64,000 bases of DNA, taken from contig NZ_CP151099.1 in the NCBI RefSeq assembly GCF_038096175.1, positions 2,420,501 to 2,484,500 of the forward strand, given 5' to 3'. Position numbers and translations under genes: made by a program. The stretch comes from Nostoc sp. UHCC 0302. Lineage in GTDB: Bacteria; Cyanobacteriota; Cyanobacteriia; Cyanobacteriales; Nostocaceae. The first letter of the stretch is position 1. Each line of letters opens with the position of its first letter. This document shows positions 8,041 through 15,348 of the stretch, piece after piece. The notes under the pieces are model-generated. The model had not been told where the DNA came from and did no database searches. It was given only the letters and a program-made list of their open reading frames with translations.

Positions 8041-10549
8041 TTTGTTCTGGTTGTGTTAAATCAATGACTTTATCAATACGAAAGTTATTGACCCAATCAG
8101 TCAGGGTGTTTGCTAGATGAGCAGATTCTTCAGGAATTTGCTCAAGCAAGCTGAAAATCAGCTTTTCATCGGTACACAATGCTGCATGGTGTAGCTGTGC
8201 CACCCACTCAGAGGGCATCCGGGTCAGCGCCTCTTCTAAAGATAAAAGTTTAAAATCTGAATTTTCTGCTGATTGGTCTGTTTGAAGCTCTTGTTGCTCG
8301 TAAATGTAGCGTACCCCCAAATATTTAGCCATTTTATTCAAAATTACTTCTTCTCGGAAGGGCTTACGCACAAAATCGTTACAACCGGCAGATAAAACTA
8401 TAGTTCGTTCCTCGTCAAAGGCACTAGCTGTCAGAGCAATGATAACGGTAGCCTGACCCTTCAAATGGGATTTAATCTGTTTGGTGGCTTCATAACCATC
8501 CATCACAGGCATTCGCATATCCATCCAAATCAAATGCGGTTCCCAGGTTTCCCAGACGAGTACCCCTTGTTGACCATTTGCAACTTCACGCACCTGGAAG
8601 CCGAGGGATGTCAGCATCTTGACTAGAAGTAGGCGATTCTCCCATTTATCTTCAACTACTAAAATTCTGTATCTTGGTTGGTTGGGTTCTATACCAATGA
8701 CTCGTCGTTTTAGCTGTCGAGTTTCAATTTCAGTAACTTCTGCTGGACTAATCTGGATTTCAAAAGTAAAAATCGTTCCTTGATCCAAAACACTATTAAC
8801 ACTAATATTCCCACCCATTAGGTGGACAAATTGTTGGCTAATAGTTAAACCTAGACCAGTTCCTTGTTGAGATTTACGTCCAGCTTCTGTTTGCATAAAA
8901 GGTTTAAACAAGTTTTCCAACTCATTTTGTGCAATACCAAGACCAGTATCTTCTACTTCAAAATGCAGGTAGTTGGGGATTAGGGATTGAGCATAGGGCA
9001 TGGGGTATTGAGTATTGGAAAAACTGTTTCCTAGCCCCCTTTCCCCAGTCCCTAGCCTTACGCGCAAGGTCACCCCGCCTTCTTGAGTAAATTTGATGGC
9101 GTTACCAAGGATATTTATTAAGACTTGGCGCAATTTGCTTTCATCTGTACGCACATATTTGGGAACTTCAGGGCTATGCTCAAATATCAGCTGTAAGCCG
9201 TTAGATTCTGCTTTGAATTTGAACATTTCTTCGATTGAGTCAAGCAGACTGTACAAGTCAAAGCTATTCTCATTTAGTGTTGTTCTACCTGCCTCAATTT
9301 TCGACATTGACAACACGTCATTAATTAAAGTCAGTAAATGTTCGCCACTGCGATTAATAATTTCCAGATATTCCAATTGGGAAGGAGTGATGAAGCGATC
9401 GCGTGTCATCAGTTGAGTGAAGCCAATTATACTATTGAGGGGGGTGCGGAGTTCGTGGCTGATGTTTGCTAGGAATTCGCTTTTGGCGCGGTTGGCAGCT
9501 TCGGCTTCTTGGGCTTTCACCTCCAATTGGTGGCTATAATTCTTTAACTGCTCCTGAGAAATTGTCAATTCTTTTGTCAACCAAGATACTCCAATTAGTA
9601 GTAGTACTGCTGATACGAGTCCCACCAATACAATTATTCCTGACAGTTGGCGAGCAGGGGCGAAGGCTTCTTCTTGATGCATCTCCACCAATAAGGCAAG
9701 GTCTTGATCATTGAGCCAGCGATACACACCAATTACTGGCACTCCGGCATAGTTGCGATAAAGCCCAAAGCCTCTAACTCCACTCATTGCCGCATCAATG
9801 CCTGGACTGCTAATTCCTCCAGGGAAGTTTCGGGTATTGACTTGCGCTTTAGAAATAAAAGTGTTTTTAGTAATTAAAGAGCTAACTAAGTAGGTTTCGC
9901 CACTTTTACCCAGACCTGTGCGTTCTCGAACGATAATATCAATTTGGTCTAAGTTTAAGTGAGCTAAGATTATCCCTTGGCGTACCCCAGCTACGTCTCG
10001 CAAAGGAGCCGCTAGAGTAACTGAGGGTTTGCCAGTCACAGGTGAACTATAGAAAATCGGAGCAAACGAGTTTCCTGGCTTAACTTGGTTAATATAAGTA
10101 ATGTTGGCTAAAGTTTCATACTGACCTTTTTGCCGCTGGTGACTGGATAATATGACTCGATTAGTGCGATCAAGAATGAAAATCTCTTTAAGGTTAGGTT
10201 TAAGTTTGGTTACCTCTAAAAAGTATTTAGATAAAACTATGTAAGCGGCACGATTGGCATCAGATTTTTCGCGACTCAGGAGTAACTTCAGGTTTACTTG
10301 TACATCAGGAAACTGAGTCGTTAATAGAAAATCTCGCTGTTGTTCTTCAAACCAACGAGTAATTTCTTCCTCCTTGAGAGTTGCTGTCACCTCAAGCCGA
10401 TTGAAGGCCTCTTGTTTTAAAGCTTCCCTCGCTTTCAAGAAGGCAACTCCTCCTACAACTCCCACACTTACCAAGGATAAAAATAAGAAGGAAGCTGCAA
10501 CTTTAGTGGTTAGATCCTGATTCCAGAATTGCATTTGGCTCACTGCCAT
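8021..10549 (-). CDS. Membrane hybrid histidine kinase (dCACHE-like sensor, HisKA, HATPase, receiver)
   Basis: 842 residues. TM helix ~17-38, extracytoplasmic CACHE-type sensor ~40-290, second TM ~296-318, coiled coil, HisKA with H365 in SHELRTPLNSIIGF, HATPase (VEDTGLGI, QGTGLGLTIS), then a receiver (~630-745) with its Asp near 677 in WMDMRMPVMDG and a C-terminal helical tail. It senses an external ligand and phosphorylates its own receiver and probably the overlapping response regulator. In the HATPase domain, between LRVRLG and LHFEVED, there are about 29 extra residues rich in Gly, Asn and Pro. They are encoded by a degenerate heptamer repeat (8972-9060) like those found between genes here. 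The first 47 bases overlap the upstream gene; a start at 10534 is also possible. Confidence 0.93.
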   Translation of the reverse strand: MAVSQMQFWNQDLTTKVAASFLFLSLVSVGVVGGVAFLKAREALKQEAFNRLEVTATLKEEEITRWFEEQQRDFLLTTQFPDVQVNLKLLLSREKSDANRAAYIVLSKYFLEVTKLKPNLKEIFILDRTNRVILSSHQRQKGQYETLANITYINQVKPGNSFAPIFYSSPVTGKPSVTLAAPLRDVAGVRQGIILAHLNLDQIDIIVRERTGLGKSGETYLVSSLITKNTFISKAQVNTRNFPGGISSPGIDAAMSGVRGFGLYRNYAGVPVIGVYRWLNDQDLALLVEMHQEEAFAPARQLSGIIVLVGLVSAVLLLIGVSWLTKELTISQEQLKNYSHQLEVKAQEAEAANRAKSEFLANISHELRTPLNSIIGFTQLMTRDRFITPSQLEYLEIINRSGEHLLTLINDVLSMSKIEAGRTTLNENSFDLYSLLDSIEEMFKFKAESNGLQLIFEHSPEVPKYVRTDESKLRQVLINILGNAIKFTQEGGVTLRVRLGTGERGLGNSFSNTQYPMPYAQSLIPNYLHFEVEDTGLGIAQNELENLFKPFMQTEAGRKSQQGTGLGLTISQQFVHLMGGNISVNSVLDQGTIFTFEIQISPAEVTEIETRQLKRRVIGIEPNQPRYRILVVEDKWENRLLLVKMLTSLGFQVREVANGQQGVLVWETWEPHLIWMDMRMPVMDGYEATKQIKSHLKGQATVIIALTASAFDEERTIVLSAGCNDFVRKPFREEVILNKMAKYLGVRYIYEQQELQTDQSAENSDFKLLSLEEALTRMPSEWVAQLHHAALCTDEKLIFSLLEQIPEESAHLANTLTDWVNNFRIDKVIDLTQPEQNGKESS

Positions 10550-10928
10550 TCATCAAAAATTTGCTTGATCCGCTTAATTGATTCATCATCTGCTTGTTCT
10601 GGAGATATGCTGTTGACAACTGTGCCATTGAGAGCTTTCTCCAAACATTTTCTTCCAAGATAAGTGTATAAGAAGGGTTTTGGACAATAAAAAATGGGCG
10701 AGTTTGACCATTAATGAGTGTCTTAGCCGCAGTATAGATATGAGGATCTGCTGGATTTGTCCAAAAGGGGCCTTTACAAAGTGTCTGTATAACTGGTAGA
10801 AAGGGACGGCTGAATCTTTGACGAAAGTTGGTTCGTCTTGCAGAATTTTGTTTGGTTCTTTGCTGATTCTTCAAGTCTTGAGCAATTTGACTGGCTTTTT
10901 TTCTGGGTTCCGCACTCGTAGAACTCAT
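10503..10928 (-). CDS. Hypothetical protein at the head of the two-component operon
   Basis: 141 residues, not recognised. The N-terminal ~45 residues are strongly basic and polar (many Lys, Arg, Gln). The rest has a short conserved-looking core (KGPFWTNPADPHIYTAAKTL, then PFFIVQNPSYTLILEENVW). No TM segment or signal peptide. Its last 47 bases overlap the histidine-kinase start, so it belongs to the same operon and may be a small partner of the kinase; that role is inferred only from position. Confidence 0.7.
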   Translation of the reverse strand: MSSTSAEPRKKASQIAQDLKNQQRTKQNSARRTNFRQRFSRPFLPVIQTLCKGPFWTNPADPHIYTAAKTLINGQTRPFFIVQNPSYTLILEENVWRKLSMAQLSTAYLQNKQMMNQLSGSSKFLMNGSEPNAILESGSNH

Positions 10929-11123
10929 ATTTTGCCTGAGTAGATATACCTGATTTTATACCTTTTATCGGTTATTTAATTAAAAAAAGACTTTTTTCAT
11001 AAAGCCTAAAACTTCAGTAATACCAGTGCTTTACAAGCTTTTTCATTAAGCAAGTATTTAGTGTGATGTTAATTACATCACTTTTAAAAATTAAGATTAT
11101 TCGAACGCTTAATAACCTCACTC

Positions 11124-11148
11124 AGAGACGTTGCATTGCAACGTCTCT
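11124..11148. repeat. Palindromic repeat (AGAGACGTTGC hairpin)
   Basis: AGAGACGTTGC, ATT loop, GCAACGTCTCT, immediately 3' of the MMADHC-like gene. The same hairpin recurs at 12162-12190. It may act as a terminator or RNA stabiliser, but there is no T-run. Confidence 0.7.
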
Positions 11149-11149
11149 A

Positions 11150-11707
11150 CTATTGATTAATTTCTTGCCATCCATGCATAGGTGCTATACCTTTGCTAAG
11201 CAATTCGATAGTTATGGGGGGAGCTTCTGATATTAGAACGCTAGGATAAACTGCTGCACCCCAGTTAGGATGTACCAGCACACGGCATTGATTTTTAATT
11301 ATTGGATAGTTGAGTAAAGCTTTAACAACTGCTGTGTCATCATGGGGAATTGCTCCAGGATGTGATAGCAAAGGATAACCAGTACGAGGATCGATTAGGT
11401 CTGTTAAATAGCCGCGATCGCGCAAATTAAATGCTAAATCACAGCCAAATCTCATAAACTTTTCTCGCAAGCGTTCTTTTTCTTTTTCTATTTCCGCTGT
11501 ACTTTCCACTAGTTGATATCGCGATTGCTGTAAGACAATCACTACCCATAAAAAAGGCTGCCGTTTCCAATCTGGTAATATCCGTTCGCAGTTGGCACAG
11601 ATATATTGACTGGGAGCATGAATTGAAATCTGCACCGCTTGTCCCGTTTCGCCAACTAAATTAATAGGACAGCCTTGCTCCGAAGTGTAAACTTTGGGAT
11701 AGTTCAC
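11150..11707 (-). CDS. MMADHC-like protein (methylmalonic aciduria and homocystinuria type D homologue)
   Basis: 185 residues. The segment EIEKEKERLREKFMRFGCDL followed by RDRGYLTDLIDPRTGY aligns with the human MMADHC segment around LRAEGYWADFIDPSSG, the core of its cobalamin-chaperone domain. In animals MMADHC directs cobalamin to methionine synthase and methylmalonyl-CoA mutase. A CxxC (YICANCERILP, about residues 36-46) precedes the core. The gene stands alone, with no cobalamin gene or riboswitch nearby. The bacterial role is not established: cobalamin trafficking or a related flavin-reductase-fold function is likely. Confidence 0.75.
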   Translation of the reverse strand: MNYPKVYTSEQGCPINLVGETGQAVQISIHAPSQYICANCERILPDWKRQPFLWVVIVLQQSRYQLVESTAEIEKEKERLREKFMRFGCDLAFNLRDRGYLTDLIDPRTGYPLLSHPGAIPHDDTAVVKALLNYPIIKNQCRVLVHPNWGAAVYPSVLISEAPPITIELLSKGIAPMHGWQEINQ

Positions 11708-12285
11708 TACATTTGTTCGGTTGTTCCAAGTTTTTTAATCTAATTCCTGGTATAGATGATATCTCTTAAAAGTTCAGAAAAATCATCAGATTTCTATAAT
11801 AAATTTATTTACAGGGGAGTAGTTGTAAATTATTTGTGTTTTTTAATCTGATTTTTATGATTTATTAACCAGTTGCAAAAATCGGGGTGTAGGGGGGTAA
11901 GGGTGTAAGGGTATAAAGGAAGAGATTTTCATGCCCTTGTTGTGAATTCTTGCATAAATATTTTTATCTTATGCATAGACGCGTTGGCGTAGCCTCTCGT
12001 TCGCGGTAGCGTCTCCGAAGGAGAAGAGAAGCGGCTTCCCGCAGGGTAGGCGTAAAGAATTACTTTTACAAGAAGTCTAATAAAGTGAAGCGTCTCAAAA
12101 TAAACACATAATCGAATAAAGTAAAGTTCAGTTAAGGATTGTTTATACAAATTTCATGGGTGTAGAGACGTTGTATTGCAACGTCTCTACTGTGCAAATT
12201 ATCTTATGTCAACTGTGTTGGCGCATAAAAGGCAGGATTAATTTTGTATTTTATTAGCTCTTTGCCTACTAGCGATCGCACCCAA
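11708..12285. other. Intergenic region with dispersed repeats
   Basis: No convincing gene. It contains a GC-richer dispersed palindromic repeat (about 11978-12058: GTTGGCGTAGCCTCTCG ... CCCGCAGGGTAGGCGTAAAG), a G-rich heptamer-like stretch (11884-11915) and the hairpin at 12162-12190. A 73-codon open frame over 11929-12150 is made of the repeat and was rejected as a gene. Confidence 0.6.
12162..12190. repeat. Palindromic repeat (GTAGAGACGTTG hairpin)
   Basis: GTAGAGACGTTG, TATTG loop, CAACGTCTCTAC: a perfect 12-bp dyad, the same family as 11124-11148. Confidence 0.75.
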
Positions 12286-12492
12286 CTAATTGAGTTTTAA
12301 AGAATTTACTGGAACTTCATCCCAAGAATCGACCGTCCGCAATCGCGCTACCCAACCGGCTGCTTTTTGGAACTCGGTCAAATTATTCTGAAAGGAATCA
12401 TAACAATCTTTGGCTTGAGATTCATTGCAACAAGCAATACAGGCATGAATTATTCCAGATGGATCAATTTGCTCATTTACCCAAATAGTCAT
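12286..12492 (-). CDS. Small hypothetical protein with a Cys-rich motif
   Basis: 68 residues from the ATG at 12492 (MTIWVNEQ); an upstream ATG at 12507 would add five residues. Not recognised. It carries HACIACCNES near the N-terminus and two Trp in the second half (GWVARLRTVDSWDEV). No TM segment. It lies alone between repeat-rich DNA and the exbD gene. The compact soluble composition argues that it is real, but no function can be given. Confidence 0.55.
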   Translation of the reverse strand: MTIWVNEQIDPSGIIHACIACCNESQAKDCYDSFQNNLTEFQKAAGWVARLRTVDSWDEVPVNSLKLN

Positions 12493-12614
12493 GGAGTATT
12501 CCCTCAAGAACTTTAGCTAAAAAAGTGATTTGTCGTTTTAAAAATTATTACCATTGAAAATTAATCATCGATAATTAGCTTTAGTGACCGAGGATTAATT
12601 TCCAACTATCTAGG

Positions 12615-13019
12615 TTAGCGTTTTTGAGTAGCGATCGCTAACTTTACTCCTGGCACTTCGCGCAATCTATCCATTACCGCTACTACTTTACCGTAATTAC
12701 CACGTTCATCGGCGTTCAAAATTACCAATGCCTCTGTGTTGGGATTTATTAATCTACTGACTTGGTTTGTCAAAGCATTTAAAGTAACTGGTTTACGGTT
12801 CAAGCTAATTTTACCTGTTGCGTCTACCGTTACAGTAATTGGTGTCGCAGATGCTTGTTGTTGTGCTGTCGCCGCTTTCGGTAAATTGACTGGTAACCCT
12901 TCCGAACGGGTTAAAAACAAAGTTGACATAATAAAAAATGTCAAAATCGCAAAGATGACATCAATCATCGGCACGACGTTAATCTGAAGTGGGAATTCCT
13001 GTTCTTCTGGTAGGCGCAT
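12615..13019 (-). CDS. exbD: ExbD/TolR-family energy-transducing protein
   Basis: 134 residues. One N-terminal TM helix (~18-38) containing the family's membrane Asp in NVVPMIDVIFAILTF, then a periplasmic domain (LVILNADERGNYGKVVAVMD). With ExbB it uses the proton gradient to drive outer-membrane TonB-type import. The start at 13019 is chosen because GAGGAG lies nine bases upstream, inside the longer frame beginning at 13040. It overlaps the end of exbB by 41 bases, so translation is coupled. No tonB is visible. Confidence 0.9.
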   Translation of the reverse strand: MRLPEEQEFPLQINVVPMIDVIFAILTFFIMSTLFLTRSEGLPVNLPKAATAQQQASATPITVTVDATGKISLNRKPVTLNALTNQVSRLINPNTEALVILNADERGNYGKVVAVMDRLREVPGVKLAIATQKR

Positions 13020-13656
13020 AAGATTGATCTCCTCTTTCATAGCGACGGCGATAAAGTAATTCTAACTGTCCTCCATATTCCTGAATTCTGGCAATCTGGC
13101 GCTGGTAGAGTCCCCGAAAGGTGTTAGCAAATAGAAGTGTAAAAATTGCCACCACTAATCCTGATGCTGTAGATACCAAAGCTTCACTAATTCCAGCTGT
13201 CACACCTGTTGTTTTACTTCCTCCCACGTCTCCAATATTTAATGAAGCAAAAGAAGCAATTAATCCTAAAACTGTACCGAGAAGGCCTAATAGCGGCGCA
13301 AGACCAATGATTGTCTCAAAAATGTTTTGGAAGCGCTTGAGCAAGGGTATTTCGGCTTGCGCCTCGCTCTCTAATGCCAATCGAAATTCTTCTGGAGTTG
13401 GCTCCTCCAATTCTAAAGCTGCTAAAAAAATCCGGGCAATGGGTAAATCATCATTTTTCTGCAATTTATCCAAAGCGCCAACCACATTATTGAGGCGATA
13501 AAGCTGTAGTACCTCGCGCACTACCTTATTTTGCCGATTATTTATCCTTCCCCAAAAGATGATACGTTCGATAATCAGCGCTGCTGCTAACACCGAAAAT
13601 CCCAGCAGAGGCCACATGACCACGCCACCAGCCGTAAACAGATTATTAATTTCCAT
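12979..13656 (-). CDS. exbB: ExbB/TolQ/MotA-family proton channel protein
   Basis: 225 residues with three TM helices (~11-31, ~115-140, ~155-178) and the conserved GLAPLLGLLGTVLGLIASFA segment and SEALVSTASGLVVAI helix of the ExbB/TolQ family. It forms the proton-conducting stator with ExbD in the cytoplasmic membrane. First gene of the pair. Its promoter must lie in the interval shared with the divergent operon that starts at 13999. Confidence 0.92.
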   Translation of the reverse strand: MEINNLFTAGGVVMWPLLGFSVLAAALIIERIIFWGRINNRQNKVVREVLQLYRLNNVVGALDKLQKNDDLPIARIFLAALELEEPTPEEFRLALESEAQAEIPLLKRFQNIFETIIGLAPLLGLLGTVLGLIASFASLNIGDVGGSKTTGVTAGISEALVSTASGLVVAIFTLLFANTFRGLYQRQIARIQEYGGQLELLYRRRYERGDQSYAPTRRTGIPTSD

Positions 13657-13998
13657 CTACTATTTTTAAACTCTTCACCAACGCTAGGTTAACAGATGAA
13701 TATTTTGATTAGGGTAATCTCCTTTTTCAAAAAAGATTACTGAGTCAATATTTAGCAAGAAATCAATGTTAAAAAAATAACTTTCAATACAGATGATGCT
13801 TTTTTGTTATCAAAAACCGAGTTCGTTGAAACCTTCAAAGTTGCTGTGGTTAACTACTAAAAAATTATTTATACAGAGCCTGGCTTGACTTAATTTTATG
13901 CATATTTAGGAATTTATGAGAAATATATATAGTTGCGTTGTAGCTAGATAATACTTCCCGTTGTTCGGGAAAGCCTCTTTTGTACAGGAGCGATCGCA
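13657..13998. promoter_or_regulatory. Divergent intergenic region, exbB / pknG operon
   Basis: About 340 AT-rich bases between divergent genes; promoters for both directions must lie here. I can assign no -10 or -35 element with confidence. A GCGATCGC (HIP1) site and GGAGC lie just before the ATG at 13999. Confidence 0.45.
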
Positions 13999-15237
13999 AT
14001 GACAGTTGAAATCGATCAACTTTTAGCCGACTGGAAAAACAAAATCAAAATTGCTAATCAAAATCTCCTCGAACTGCAAGAACTGCCAACATATCAGCGC
14101 CTCTCTGGTAGTCCTGGTTTTCCTGGGACACATTTGACGGGAATTACTGCGGCGCGGGTGACTCCAGCTTTAGAGGCAATGAACAATCTGTTTCAATACT
14201 TCGACCTGTTGGTGCAAACAGTGGATAAAGCAACTAAGCTGCGACAACAATTGCCACGCTTTCTACCAAGAGACCAGAGAATTGGCTTTTTAGTAGTGGG
14301 AGAGCAGAAAATTGAGGAGATTAGACAACTGTTAACAGGAGCCTCAATTGAGTTACCTGTTGTGCAGAAGCCACTGGCACAAAGAGGACTACTAACTGGA
14401 GTTGAGAAGGCGAGTGCGATCGCGCCTGCACAGCTCCTAGAAATCATGACAAATGCCTTCTCTGTAGCTAGGGACGCAGTTCTGGACGTTGATACCGCTT
14501 GGGCAAATCTGGATTTGATGCTGATTAATACAGAAGCTCAAATTCGCTCGTTGCAACAATTAGCTGCATCTCTAGGTAAAGATTCCCTGAGTGAACTTGT
14601 TCAAGCGAATGTGACGATCGCTTCTTTGCGGGAACGTATAGAGCAAGATCCTTTGGGAGTGAGCGGAGATATAAAACAGCAGATTAAACCGTTGTTGGCC
14701 CAGGTAAAAACAGCCTTAGAGCAAGAAGCTAAACAACAGGCTTTGGTACGAAAGAAATTTGCGATCGCCCAAAATCTCTTGCAGCAATTAAGGGAACTCC
14801 ACTCAAAATCTCTCGCAGCTTTTGCGGAAACTCCAGAAAAAGTCTTGGATCACTCAATGCTGGAAACTCCATTGGCTCAGACGCAAATTGATGCGCTCAG
14901 TCAATGGTTGACAAGGCTAGAAACTAAGCTGGCGGAGGGTTGGGTGAATCCGGTTATGGTTGGTTTAGAAAATTGGACTATCAAAGCCAGAGAGTACATA
15001 GAATCGGAGGAGCGAGCATATAAAGCCAATAGCAATCCCCTAGAAACTCGTCGCGAATTGCGCGGACGCCTTGATGCTCTCAAAGCCAAGGCATTGGCAA
15101 GAGGATTGATAGAAGATACTACCTTAGCTGAACTAGCTGAACAGGCAAAGCAACTGCTCTACACGCGACCGACTCCTCTAGATAAAGCTGGTGAATTAGT
15201 ATCCAGGTATGAAAAACGATTGAATGGTCAGTGGTGA
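13999..15237 (+). CDS. Coiled-coil protein at the head of the PknG operon
   Basis: 412 residues, not recognised. Almost wholly alpha-helical and rich in Leu, Gln, Glu and Ala, with long heptad-like stretches (about 60-110, 160-290, 330-410). An early conserved-looking loop is SGSPGFPGTHLTG (~37-49). No TM segment or signal peptide. It is followed after 111 repeat-rich bases by pknG on the same strand, so it is probably part of the same regulatory system, possibly as a scaffold or kinase substrate; that is inference from position. Confidence 0.75.
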   Translation: MTVEIDQLLADWKNKIKIANQNLLELQELPTYQRLSGSPGFPGTHLTGITAARVTPALEAMNNLFQYFDLLVQTVDKATKLRQQLPRFLPRDQRIGFLVVGEQKIEEIRQLLTGASIELPVVQKPLAQRGLLTGVEKASAIAPAQLLEIMTNAFSVARDAVLDVDTAWANLDLMLINTEAQIRSLQQLAASLGKDSLSELVQANVTIASLRERIEQDPLGVSGDIKQQIKPLLAQVKTALEQEAKQQALVRKKFAIAQNLLQQLRELHSKSLAAFAETPEKVLDHSMLETPLAQTQIDALSQWLTRLETKLAEGWVNPVMVGLENWTIKAREYIESEERAYKANSNPLETRRELRGRLDALKAKALARGLIEDTTLAELAEQAKQLLYTRPTPLDKAGELVSRYEKRLNGQW

Positions 15238-15275
15238 GGGGGGGCAGGGGGGCAGGGGAGCAGGGGAGCAGGGGG
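15236..15275 (+). repeat. Degenerate G-rich heptamer tandem repeat
   Basis: Tandem GCAGGGG/GGGAGCA-like units directly after the stop of the 412-aa gene. The same family occurs at about 44123-44215 and 59605-59650, and inside the FHA gene. Confidence 0.8.
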
Positions 15276-15348
15276 AGAAATAACTTACTCAGCACTCAGG
15301 ACTCAGCACTCCCAATGCCCAATATTCAATAATTGTAGGAGTGCCTTA

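Noticed and set aside
11929-12150. 73-codon minus-strand open frame
   Set aside because: Most of it is a dispersed palindromic repeat; the product has no recognisable fold.
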